This document shows, piece by piece, positions 1 to 7,724 of a DNA stretch of 64,000 bases (its first letter is position 1; each line of letters begins with the position of its first letter). The position numbers were made by a program, and so were the translations under genes. The stretch is taken from the NCBI GenBank assembly GCA_035380245.1, contig DAOSXA010000001.1, forward strand, positions 1,184,716 through 1,248,715. Reading direction: 5' to 3'. This DNA comes from Candidatus Zixiibacteriota bacterium (GTDB lineage: Bacteria > Zixibacteria > MSB-5A5 > GN15 > FEB-12). The notes below the pieces were generated by a model that searched no databases, was not told where the DNA came from, and saw only the letters and a program-made list of their open reading frames with translations.

Positions 1-2
1 GT

Positions 3-233
3 CTGGCCGTGCGCCTGTATTCCGATCAACCGGGAGAGGTTTGGCACCATCCGATTTTCACGGTATCGCTTTCCGAAGGCGGATTCGAGAAAGTGTACCA
101 GGGAACGACATTGATGAATTTGTATCATATTCGATTGGGGCATGAACCGGCCGTGCTGAACCTGAGTCTTTATGCCGGAGCGCTGGCTGAGAAACCGACC
201 GGCAGTCTGGCCGGCAGTGCTGCCCGGAGTTGA
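3..233 (+). CDS. 3' end of an unidentified protein (5' end outside window)
   Basis: The open frame enters from the left edge and stops at 233, so only the C-terminal ~75 residues are visible. The stretch is rich in beta-type residues and ends in a small Ala/Gly/Ser-rich tail; an internal ATG at 9 is probably not the true start. I recognise no family. It is followed by an inverted repeat (257-293) and then by the sirtuin gene on the same strand, 75 bases on, so the two could share a transcript. Confidence 0.5.
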   Translation: MAVRLYSDQPGEVWHHPIFTVSLSEGGFEKVYQGTTLMNLYHIRLGHEPAVLNLSLYAGALAEKPTGSLAGSAARS

Positions 234-256
234 TACGGATTTACCGCTGAACATGA

Positions 257-293
257 CGACCGGGATATTTCCATTGGCAAACGATCCCGGTCG
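257..293 (+). terminator. Inverted repeat, possible weak terminator
   Basis: Two perfectly complementary 10-base arms (CGACCGGGAT at 257-266 and ATCCCGGTCG at 284-293) flank a 17-base loop between the first partial gene and cobB. No T-run follows, so it may be an attenuating or mRNA-stabilising hairpin instead of a true intrinsic terminator. Confidence 0.35.
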
Positions 294-308
294 ACCTATC
301 TTCCGAGC

Positions 309-1049
309 ATGATTAATGAAATCGTTGACATCATGATGCGCAGCCGCGGGGTGGCGGTACTTACCGGGGCCGGTATTTCGGCCGAATCCGGAGTGCCGAC
401 TTTTCGCGGCAAGGAAGGCCTTTGGGGGAAATTCAGCCCGGACGAACTGGCAACGATGAATGCCTTCATGGCCAATCCGAAAATCGTCTGGGAATGGTAT
501 AATTGGCGGCGAAACCTGATCGGTGAAGTGAAGCCGAATCCGGGTCATTACGCTCTGGCTGAATTCGAGAAGCTGCTGGATCGGTTCACCCTGATTACTC
601 AGAATGTCGATGGTTTGCACCGTCTGGCCGGATCAAAAAATATCCTGGAATTGCACGGCAACATCATGCGCAACAAATGCCTTAAATGCGGCAGACATGC
701 GCCTGATGATATCGATATCGACCCGGATAATATACCGGTCTGCAGCTATTGCGGCGGACAACTGCGACCGGATGTAGTCTGGTTCGGAGAGATGCTCGAT
801 CCGGATGTCATAGCCGGAGCTTTTGAAGCCGCCGAGACCTGTGATTTATTCTTATCGGTAGGCACTTCGGCCGTTGTCCACCCGGCCGCGAGTCTTCCCG
901 TGGCAGCTGTCCAGCGTGGGGCGACTCTGGTGGAGATTAACCCGGATCGTACTCCGCTGACCGATTATGCCGATTTCTATGTGCCTTCAGCCTCGGGAGT
1001 GTTTCTCCCCAAACTGCTGGAAGCTTACCGGGAACGAACTAACTCCTGA
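309..1049 (+). CDS. cobB: NAD-dependent protein deacylase, Sir2/CobB family
   Basis: This 246-aa sirtuin removes acyl groups from lysines using NAD+, releasing nicotinamide and O-acyl-ADP-ribose in the cytoplasm. The NAD site GAGISAESGVPTFRG is at residues 20-34, TQNVDGLH is near 97-104 and the catalytic His is in LHG (H116). A zinc site is formed by C124/C127 and C145/C148. Y64 and R67 (Y-x2-R) match the pair that recognises succinyl/malonyl groups in CobB and SIRT5, so desuccinylase activity is plausible by family knowledge. Length is normal for the family. It lies just upstream of a TPR lipoprotein gene on the same strand, with no obvious functional link. Confidence 0.93.
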   Translation: MINEIVDIMMRSRGVAVLTGAGISAESGVPTFRGKEGLWGKFSPDELATMNAFMANPKIVWEWYNWRRNLIGEVKPNPGHYALAEFEKLLDRFTLITQNVDGLHRLAGSKNILELHGNIMRNKCLKCGRHAPDDIDIDPDNIPVCSYCGGQLRPDVVWFGEMLDPDVIAGAFEAAETCDLFLSVGTSAVVHPAASLPVAAVQRGATLVEINPDRTPLTDYADFYVPSASGVFLPKLLEAYRERTNS

Positions 1050-1106
1050 CGACGGAAACGCCGACGCCGGAGACCGGTATAATAAGCGGGACGAACGAAA
1101 GGTACT

Positions 1107-3260
1107 TTGAGCGGACTCAGGCACAATATAAGAACCCTGGCGACTCTGCTGGCGCTGATCCTGGTGCCGGTCGTGCTGGGTAGTTGCGTTTACTACAACA
1201 CATTTCATAACGCCCGAAAAGCTTTCAATTCGGCGGAGAGCGCCCGCAAAGACTCCGGAGGACGGGGTCGAGGCAATATCAGTGAATACCGGCGAGCTAT
1301 CGAGAAATCGCTCAAGGTGGTCGAGAAGCACCCCAATTCAAAATACTACGATGATGCTCTCTATGTGCTGACGGTCAGTTATTTCTGGACCGATGAGTAT
1401 GCTAAATCGGAACGCCGCGCCCGTGAGTTGCTGGCCAACTATCCCAATTCGAAATACACTCGCGATGCGACGCTTTACATGGCCAAGGCCAAGCTGGAAT
1501 TGACCGATCGTGAGGATGCCATGGTCATTTTTCAGGACATCTTCAACGGCAAGTATGATAAAGAATTCAAAGCCGAAGCGGCTCTGGCGCTCGGAACATT
1601 TTATTACGACAACGCCGAATACGAAAATGCCGATCCCTACCTGTTGGCTCTGCGTGATTCTCTCGGATCGGAAATCGACGCTCGTATGGCGCAGCTTTAT
1701 CTGGCCAACGGCCTGTTTGAGAGATATCGGTTTGCCGAGGCGCTAAGTGCTTATTTACAGCTTCTCGGGATGGATCCTAACACCAACGATCGCTACACGG
1801 CTCTGTACCAGGCTGCCGAGTGTTCCTATCGGTTGCAACGGATCCATGTGGGGCAGGATTATCTCAAAACGCTTATGGATGATGACCTTTACTACGACTC
1901 GACCGCCGTTCTGCGTTTGAAGGTAGCCGAAGGATACGAGCTGAAAGAAGAGCTCGATGCCGCTGAGGATCTGTATCGCGAATTGACCGACGAAGACATC
2001 AATCGCAACGTAAGGGCTCAAGCATATTGGCGTTTGGGTTTGATGTACCAGTATGATTACGACAATCTGACGAAGGCCAAGGAGTTATATGACTCGACCA
2101 CGAGTATGAGTCGTTCGTCCGATATCGGCAAACAGGCTCTGGAGCTGTCTTCGGATATCGGTAAGATCGACACCTATCAACGAACGTTGAAAATTGACTC
2201 CACCACCACTCAGTCGGCGATCGATGAGGCCGGTTACACTCAATACCTTTTAGCCGAACTCTACTGGTCACAATTGGATAAACCGGACACCGCGATGCTG
2301 GAAATGCAATACGTAGTGGATTCGTTTCCAACCGCGTATGATGCCCCGAAGGCGATGATTGCGCTGTCGCAGATGTATCGCGTTTATTTGGGGGATTCTG
2401 CCGCAGCGGATTCGGTTCTGCGCGATATGCTCAATCACTATCCAAACAGCGACTATGTACCCGAGGCGCTGGAGGTGCTGAATTTGATCGGGACAGCCGC
2501 CGATACCGGCTATGCGCAGGTTTATTTCGACAAGGCGGAAGACTTCCTGGTAGATGATAACATGCCGGATTCGGCGAAATACTATTACCAGTACGTAGTG
2601 GACCATTTCCCTGAATCACAGTATTTTCTGCAGGCGAAATTTGCCACAATCTGGGTCGATGAGCAGTATTTCAGTCCGGGGGATTCATCGATTGTATTCG
2701 CTTATAACGAATTCGTGGATTCGTTCCCGGACACCTACTGGGCCGATCAGGCCCAAAAGCGCACCAACTACCGTCCCAAGCCGAAACCCGGAGATACCCC
2801 CGAAGAAGGTGAAGAGGGATATGAGGGAGAGGGCGAAGAAGGACAGGATGAGTACGCTCAGGGAGACGATGAATACTCCGACCGACGGAGTAGCGGGGGC
2901 GGCGATGAAGAGGAGTCCGATTATGTCGATCCGCTGGAAGCCGCTTACATTGGTCCCGACGGCACAAAACTGCAACTCCTGAATCTCGATCCGATTCGAA
3001 TCGTCGAGGAATTCGAATATCCGACCGAGGCATATCGTGATAGATGGGAAGGGGATATCTACTTCCAAATCGAGCTTGATTTTTCCGGTGAAGTATCTGA
3101 TTATTTGATGGTCATTAAGTCCCCGAACGACGAAATCAACCGGCGGGCCGAGGAGACTATGCGGACGATGACTTTTGATGTTACCCGTATCCCGTCGGAA
3201 CTGCAGGGACAATGGCTAGTGTACAAATTCAGGGTGTATTTGCCGGACCACTTAAGATGA
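1107..3260 (+). CDS. TPR lipoprotein with TonB C-terminal-like domain
   Basis: This 717-aa protein starts at a TTG preceded by GAAAGG. Residues 1-26 form a lipoprotein signal peptide with the lipobox LGSC, so it should be anchored in the outer membrane or periplasm. Residues ~35-560 are tetratricopeptide repeats with recurring YPNSKY/FPESQY-like turns, resembling the BamD/YbgF type of periplasmic scaffold. An acidic linker (~570-620) follows, then a C-terminal domain (~640-717) resembling TonB C-terminal modules (FQIELDFSGEV, then a hydrophobic strand and KFRVYLP). Its stop overlaps the pyrK start (ATGA), so it is translationally coupled to the pyrimidine genes. The biological partner is unknown; a role in envelope assembly or transport is inferred. 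Confidence 0.75.
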   Translation: MSGLRHNIRTLATLLALILVPVVLGSCVYYNTFHNARKAFNSAESARKDSGGRGRGNISEYRRAIEKSLKVVEKHPNSKYYDDALYVLTVSYFWTDEYAKSERRARELLANYPNSKYTRDATLYMAKAKLELTDREDAMVIFQDIFNGKYDKEFKAEAALALGTFYYDNAEYENADPYLLALRDSLGSEIDARMAQLYLANGLFERYRFAEALSAYLQLLGMDPNTNDRYTALYQAAECSYRLQRIHVGQDYLKTLMDDDLYYDSTAVLRLKVAEGYELKEELDAAEDLYRELTDEDINRNVRAQAYWRLGLMYQYDYDNLTKAKELYDSTTSMSRSSDIGKQALELSSDIGKIDTYQRTLKIDSTTTQSAIDEAGYTQYLLAELYWSQLDKPDTAMLEMQYVVDSFPTAYDAPKAMIALSQMYRVYLGDSAAADSVLRDMLNHYPNSDYVPEALEVLNLIGTAADTGYAQVYFDKAEDFLVDDNMPDSAKYYYQYVVDHFPESQYFLQAKFATIWVDEQYFSPGDSSIVFAYNEFVDSFPDTYWADQAQKRTNYRPKPKPGDTPEEGEEGYEGEGEEGQDEYAQGDDEYSDRRSSGGGDEEESDYVDPLEAAYIGPDGTKLQLLNLDPIRIVEEFEYPTEAYRDRWEGDIYFQIELDFSGEVSDYLMVIKSPNDEINRRAEETMRTMTFDVTRIPSELQGQWLVYKFRVYLPDHLR

Positions 3261-4051
3261 CAAAACCTTCGTGCGAATGCGCACAGATCAGAAGTAAACG
3301 TAATCTAAAAAACGACTATTATTCATTTCACCTCGGTCCTTTCAGCCGTGCTGCCCAATGCCGTCCCGGCCAGTTCCTGCACCTGAAGTTGCCGGGCAGT
3401 GACGTCCTGTTTCGGCGAGCCTTTTCGGTTGCTTCGATCGAACCGGACCGGCGTGAAATAGAGGTGATATTTAAAGTCTGCGGCCGCGGCACGAAACTTA
3501 TGAGCCGGATGCATCCGGGTGATCCGATCGACATCCTCGGTCCGCTCGGTAATGCTTTCAAACTGCCGCGTAAGAGCGAGACGGCGGTGATGGTAGCGGG
3601 AGGCGTTGGTTTCCCGCCTCTGCTCAACCTGGCTGCGACCATGGTTGCGAACGGTTTCGACCCATCCCGTATCGTTTTCTGCTACGGCGGGCGAAGCGCC
3701 GGAGACATTATCGAACGGACACGCATTCGCAAACTCGGGATTGAATTTCACCCGGTTACGGAGGATGGCTCGCTCGGTGAAAAGGGCTTGGTGACGGCAC
3801 CGGTTCGACGCTTGCTGGAAGCGAACCGAGGGGCACGTTTCCGTCTTTACGGTTGCGGTCCGGAAGGCATGCTCAAAGCGGTCAACGCGCTCGGTCTGGA
3901 ACTGAAGACGCCGGGGCAAATTTCCCTTGAAGCACCGATGCCGTGCGGCATCGGAGTTTGTCTGGGTTGTGTCGTGCCGCTGACGGCGGGCGGCCATGCC
4001 CGGGTTTGCTGTGACGGACCGGTGTTCGAGATCGGGGAGGTGGCGTTGTGA
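3257..4051 (+). CDS. pyrK: Dihydroorotate dehydrogenase electron transfer subunit PyrK
   Basis: This 264-aa protein carries electrons from the PyrD FMN to NAD+ through FAD and a [2Fe-2S] cluster in the heterotetrameric class 1B enzyme. It shows the ferredoxin-reductase fold: the FAD motif RRAFSVAS, an NAD-binding segment (VMVAGGVGFPPLL) and a C-terminal iron-sulfur motif (PCGIGVCLGCVV with a further CC pair near the end). The start at 3257 is preferred over an upstream in-frame start at 3212 because it sits in an ATGA overlap with the preceding stop and matches family N-termini. Its end overlaps the GTG start of pyrD, so the subunits are probably made in step. Confidence 0.93.
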   Translation: MTKPSCECAQIRSKRNLKNDYYSFHLGPFSRAAQCRPGQFLHLKLPGSDVLFRRAFSVASIEPDRREIEVIFKVCGRGTKLMSRMHPGDPIDILGPLGNAFKLPRKSETAVMVAGGVGFPPLLNLAATMVANGFDPSRIVFCYGGRSAGDIIERTRIRKLGIEFHPVTEDGSLGEKGLVTAPVRRLLEANRGARFRLYGCGPEGMLKAVNALGLELKTPGQISLEAPMPCGIGVCLGCVVPLTAGGHARVCCDGPVFEIGEVAL

Positions 4052-4965
4052 AGATCGATTTAAGCGTCACTATAGCCGGAATAAAGTTCGCCAATCCGGT
4101 GATGACGGCTTCGGGCTGCTGCGGGTACGGTGAAGAGCTGGCCCGGATTTTTCCTCTCTCCAAGTTAGGTGCAATCGTCACCAAGTCGATAACCGAAGCT
4201 CCCCGATTGGGGCATCCGCCGCCGCGAACGGCTGAAACCGCCGGGGGCATGCTCAATGCGATTGGGCTGGCGAATGTCGGAGTGGAGCGGTTCATCGCCG
4301 AGAAGATTCCCTTCCTGGCCAAACACGAGACACGCAAGATCGTCAATATCGCCGGTTCGTGTCTGGAGGAGTATGTCAATATCGCCGCTCGGCTCAACGA
4401 GGTCGAAGAGCTGGACATGATCGAGTTGAACATCTCCTGTCCCAACGTCAACGAGGGCGGGATGCAGTTCGGCGCCAGCGCCCGGTTGACCGAACAGGTG
4501 GTGGGGGCGGTCCGGAAAGTGTTCAAGCGGCCGATCGTTGCCAAACTCTCGCCGAATGTTACTTCGATTGTCGAAATCGCCAAGGCCGCCGAGCAGGGGG
4601 GAGCCGATGTGCTGTCGCTGATTAACTCGCTCGTCGGGACCACGATAGATATCAATACCTGGCGACCGCGTTTGACCAATAACAAGGGTGGCCTGACCGG
4701 CCCGGCCGTCAAACCGGTAGCGCTGGCTATGGTCGATGCCGTACACGAGAATTGCCGTCTGCCGATTATCGGAATCGGCGGCGTGCAAACCTGGTCGGAC
4801 CTGGTGGAATTTCTCCTGGTCGGCGCCAGTGCCGTGCAAGTAGGGACAGCCCTGTTTATCGAGCCGGATGCTCCGGTGAAGATTGTCAAAGGGCTGGCCG
4901 ATTATCTCAAATCCAGAAAGCTGACAGCGGTCGGCGATCTGGTCGGGAAGGTGAGGAAATACTAA
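4048..4965 (+). CDS. pyrD: Dihydroorotate dehydrogenase catalytic subunit, class 1B
   Basis: This 305-aa FMN enzyme oxidises dihydroorotate to orotate in pyrimidine synthesis and needs PyrK to pass electrons to NAD+. The N-terminal segment NPVMTASGCCGYGEE, the catalytic-cysteine motif ELNISCPNV, KLSPNV and the C-terminal FMN-phosphate loop (GIGGVQTW and GASAVQVGTAL) are all present. It starts at GTG inside the pyrK stop and ends in a TAATG overlap with pyrF, so it sits in a tightly coupled pyrKDF unit. NAD-linked class 1B enzymes are typical of anaerobes and facultative bacteria. Confidence 0.95.
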   Translation: MKIDLSVTIAGIKFANPVMTASGCCGYGEELARIFPLSKLGAIVTKSITEAPRLGHPPPRTAETAGGMLNAIGLANVGVERFIAEKIPFLAKHETRKIVNIAGSCLEEYVNIAARLNEVEELDMIELNISCPNVNEGGMQFGASARLTEQVVGAVRKVFKRPIVAKLSPNVTSIVEIAKAAEQGGADVLSLINSLVGTTIDINTWRPRLTNNKGGLTGPAVKPVALAMVDAVHENCRLPIIGIGGVQTWSDLVEFLLVGASAVQVGTALFIEPDAPVKIVKGLADYLKSRKLTAVGDLVGKVRKY

Positions 4966-6212
4966 TGAGCGTTATTCGCAAACTTCGTTCGATACAGGAG
5001 AAGAACCAGTCGATGATCTGTCTCGGGCTCGATCTCGATCCCAAGCGGATGCCGGCTGAATACGGCAAGACGGTCAAGGGGATGTTCGATTTTACCCTGC
5101 GGATGATCGATGCTACCTCCGACTGTGTTTGTGCTTACAAACCGAACCTAGCCTTCTACGAAAGTCTCGGGCATGAGGGCATATCATTGCTGGACTCGAT
5201 TGTCAGGCGTATTCCCGAAGACATCCCGATCATTCTGGACGCCAAGCGAGGCGACATCGGCAACACCGCGGCTCATTATGCCCAGGCCTTGTTCGGACGG
5301 CTCAACGCCGACTGGGTGACGGTCAATCCGTACATGGGTTACGATTCGATCCGGCCGTTCCTCGAATACGATGAAAAAGGAGTGTTCGTTCTTTGCCTGA
5401 CCTCCAATCCCGGTCATAAAGATTTCCAGATGCTCAAGGTTGACGGGCGGCCTTTGTTCGAGCTGGTGGCCGAGAAAGTCAATTATTGGAACAAGGACCA
5501 GAATTTCGGCCTGGTAGTCGGCGCCACCGCTCCCGAGCAGTTGAAATTGATCCGCAACCTGGCCGGTGAAATGCCGCTGTTGATTCCGGGGGTCGGGGCG
5601 CAGGGGGGATCGCTCGAAAAGGCGGCGGTTGACGGGACCGCTAATTTCCATAAGCTGGCGATGATCAATGTCTCCCGTTCGGTGCTGTATGCCTCGCGCG
5701 ACAACGATTTCGCCGACAAAGCGCGAGCGGAACTGCAGAAGCTCAACGAGGCGGTCAACGTTCTGCGCGGCGACAAGCGACAAAGTCCGGCCCCACCACC
5801 TCCGCAGGAAGCGGTGGTCGATAGTCCCGATCGTGAGCAGTCCGATCAGGGACAGGGTTCATCCGAATCCGATCAACAGCAGGAACGCAATCGCTCGCAG
5901 CAGCCTTACGGTCAGAATCAACAACGCGATCGTTATCAGAACAATCGTTATCGCGACCGGGACCGAGGGCGTGACCGTCGCGGCGGCAATAGCTATAATC
6001 AAAGGCGCGGGAACGATCGGTACGACCGAGGCGGACAGGGTGATCGGAGCGGTCAGGATCAACAAAATCAAGAACATAAAGAGCATCAAGAGCATCAGGG
6101 ACAACAATCTCATAGCTCCGAGCAACCAATCCAACCTCAGTCACAAGCACCCGCACCACCGACTCAGCCGCAAAATCAGCCCGGTCAGGACGAACCGCCC
6201 CGTAACGAGTAG
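4965..6212 (+). CDS. pyrF: Orotidine-5'-phosphate decarboxylase with long disordered tail
   Basis: The first ~265 residues of this 415-aa protein form a type 2 OMP decarboxylase, which converts OMP to UMP. The catalytic signature ILDAKRGDIGNTAAHYA, KPNLAFYE and the C-terminal phosphate-binding IPGVGAQGG are intact. The start at 4965 overlaps the pyrD stop (TAATG) and begins with MSVIRKLRSIQEKN, as in the family; upstream in-frame codons lie inside pyrD. The remaining ~150 residues are low complexity: Gln/Ser-rich, then Arg/Asp/Gly repeats such as RYRDRDRGRDRRGGN, then Gln/Pro/His-rich. Such a tail is not part of the usual ~270-aa enzyme and resembles RGG-type RNA-binding or phase-separating segments. 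The DNA stays in frame throughout. Confidence 0.93.
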   Translation: MSVIRKLRSIQEKNQSMICLGLDLDPKRMPAEYGKTVKGMFDFTLRMIDATSDCVCAYKPNLAFYESLGHEGISLLDSIVRRIPEDIPIILDAKRGDIGNTAAHYAQALFGRLNADWVTVNPYMGYDSIRPFLEYDEKGVFVLCLTSNPGHKDFQMLKVDGRPLFELVAEKVNYWNKDQNFGLVVGATAPEQLKLIRNLAGEMPLLIPGVGAQGGSLEKAAVDGTANFHKLAMINVSRSVLYASRDNDFADKARAELQKLNEAVNVLRGDKRQSPAPPPPQEAVVDSPDREQSDQGQGSSESDQQQERNRSQQPYGQNQQRDRYQNNRYRDRDRGRDRRGGNSYNQRRGNDRYDRGGQGDRSGQDQQNQEHKEHQEHQGQQSHSSEQPIQPQSQAPAPPTQPQNQPGQDEPPRNE

Positions 6213-6550
6213 CGGGCTGAAGTTATCCACATCGCTGAGACGGGATTTCCTCCGAATTGATTGATTCCCATTCGCCTACGGCGAAATGGGTTCGTTGTGT
6301 ATTTTTTGTTTTTTATGCCATTGCACCTCTCGGCGAGCAACCGATCGTTTCATTGCATCGCATCTCTACGGATGCCGTTCGAATTGGATTGTGGGGAAAG
6401 TTTGTAGGGAAAATGAGGGAGGAGGATCTTAGCAATGCAGAGAGGCAAATCTGGTTGAATGGTCCAGGGTCTGTCCGGGTTTCCGGAGCGCAAGGCGGTG
6501 TGTCGCAGAAGACGGGAAGTCACCTGACGGGATTGTTGACAAACCTTCAT

Positions 6551-6633
6551 CGCGGCGGAGACAAGCCCCGCCGCTACGCGTTAAAGAGCTCTAACCTCGC
6601 GTAGCGGGCGGCCTTGTGTCGCCCGCATTACAG
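6551..6633 (-). repeat. Double-hairpin dispersed repeat, copy 1
   Basis: Two GC-rich hairpins are joined by a short AT-richer link containing CGCGAGGTT...CTCTTTAACGCG on the minus strand. One hairpin has the arms GCGGGC/GCCCGC and the other CGGCGG/CCGCCG. The element is nearly identical, in opposite orientation, to 44771-44850. The 5' hairpin also occurs at 18527-18577 and a diverged relative at 61973-62037. Confidence 0.75.
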
Positions 6634-6777
6634 ATATGTCTTACTAAATGTTAGGACGTATGATTTTTCAACAGTCTCCTGAAGGATGGGCCACCCGACC
6701 GGGGAGCCGATCATTGGAATTTGACACTGTTAGTCTCACGGCCGTCATGCCGGCGAAGGCCGACATCCAGAGATAAG

Positions 6778-6832
6778 GTCGAAACCTGAAGGTTTCGACA
6801 ATTGTAATTGCCGGTCTCTCCGAGACCGGCAA
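6778..6832. repeat. Two adjacent palindromes with relatives elsewhere in the window
   Basis: GTCGAAACCT/AGGTTTCGAC at 6778-6799 is a perfect palindrome whose arms recur at 18468-18476 and 18507-18515 around an extra hairpin. TTGCCGGTCTC-TCC-GAGACCGGCAA at 6808-6832 belongs to the TCTCCGA-loop family found at 18280-18302 and 44433-44455. Confidence 0.7.
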
Positions 6833-7261
6833 CACCGCTGGACCCCGGCCTCCGCCGGGGTGACTTTTTTCGGATATCGTCAATCTCTATAGATCCAGAG
6901 ACCAACGAGTATATTTGCTGCTCACCAACTGTCCGCGCGGGTTCGAAGACGGACCCGAGCAACGGACATATTCAACAATCCCCGAAAGGCGGGGCACCTT
7001 TGTCCGAAGCTTTTAGATGTACTCCACCCGTGGACGGATGGGCCACCTGAGAAATGCTTGTTATTCAAGCAGAGGGCAAGGACCCCACCCGTGGACGGAT
7101 GGGCCACCCGGCGGGAAACCACCTGACGGATGGGTCACCCGGCCTGCAGAAATGCGTCATAACAGACAGATATATAAGTATTTAATAATTATTATTGAGT
7201 AGCTGCATGGAAGTATTCCTGAGAAAAATTCAATAAAAACCAAAATAAACTAATTAATTAG

Positions 7262-7290
7262 TTGAACTTTTTGCGGTAGGTTCGTATACT
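7262..7290 (+). promoter_or_regulatory. Sigma-70-type promoter for the blaI-like operon
   Basis: TTGAAC at 7262-7267 and TATACT at 7285-7290 are separated by 17 bases, close to the housekeeping consensus. Transcription should start near 7297. The imperfect dyad AAGTACAGATTGTCTT just downstream (7293-7308) overlaps the predicted start. It resembles BlaI/MecI operators, which contain TACA...TGTA, so the repressor may autoregulate here. Confidence 0.6.
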
Positions 7291-7340
7291 CAAGTACAGA
7301 TTGTCTTAATTTTATAGTTGCGAACATTGAGAAGGCGAAT

Positions 7341-7718
7341 ATGGCGAGAAGAAAAACTCCAACATTAACCGAGGGAGAGCTTCGCCTGATGACCATCATC
7401 TGGCGACTCGGAGAAGCCACGGTGGCGGAAGTGACCGAGGCGTTACCCGCCGATCAACCGCTGGCTTACAATACGGTTTTAACGACGATGCGAATACTGG
7501 AGCAAAAAGGATATTTGCGGCGGGTGAAGTCTGGCCGGGCGCACGTTTATCAGCCGTTGATCTCCAACAGCCAGGCTCGTCGCAATGTCGTGCGGCACAT
7601 GGTGCAAAGTTTTTTCAATGATTCTCCCGAACTGCTGCTTCTGAACATAATCGAAAACGAAGAACTGACACCGGAAGAGTTGCAGCATCTTAAAAAGATG
7701 ATCGTCGAGAAGGAGTAA
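7341..7718 (+). CDS. BlaI/MecI/CopY family transcriptional repressor
   Basis: This 125-aa winged-helix repressor starts with LTEGELRLMTIIWRLGEATV, continues with the DNA-recognition segment (AYNTVLTTMRILEQKGYL) and has a C-terminal dimerisation helix region (MVQSFFNDSPELLLLNIIE). In the characterised systems the repressor is cleaved when a membrane metallopeptidase of the BlaR1 type senses its signal. The downstream gene, seven bases on, encodes exactly such a peptidase. No beta-lactamase or penicillin-binding protein is nearby, so the inducing signal and regulon are unknown. A strong promoter with a possible operator lies upstream. Confidence 0.9.
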   Translation: MARRKTPTLTEGELRLMTIIWRLGEATVAEVTEALPADQPLAYNTVLTTMRILEQKGYLRRVKSGRAHVYQPLISNSQARRNVVRHMVQSFFNDSPELLLLNIIENEELTPEELQHLKKMIVEKE

Positions 7719-7724
7719 CCACCT

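Larger units (their letters stand above)
6213..7260. repeat. Non-coding stretch filled with dispersed hairpin repeats
   Basis: No convincing gene lies in this kilobase. It holds at least five palindromic elements. A double-hairpin unit at 6551-6633 recurs inverted at 44771-44850 and in part at 18527-18577 and 61973-62037. A perfect palindrome GTCGAAACCTGAAGGTTTCG(AC) is at 6778-6799. A hairpin with loop TCTCCGA is at 6808-6832. A GTCATgCCGGCG / GCCGGGGTGAC pair lies near 6744-6868. ACCCGTGGACGG(G/A)TGGG hairpins occur near 7023 and 7083. These look like REP-type elements. Confidence 0.7.

Noticed and set aside
3882..4889. 335-codon open frame on the minus strand over pyrD
   Set aside because: It is antisense to pyrD and pyrK, which are certain.
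5668..6264. Frames overlapping the PyrF tail on both strands
   Set aside because: They are considered because the tail is odd, but the pyrF frame is unbroken and the others are low-complexity shadows.
6257..6604. 115-codon plus-strand frame after pyrF
   Set aside because: It has no family match, no good SD, and ends inside a hairpin repeat.
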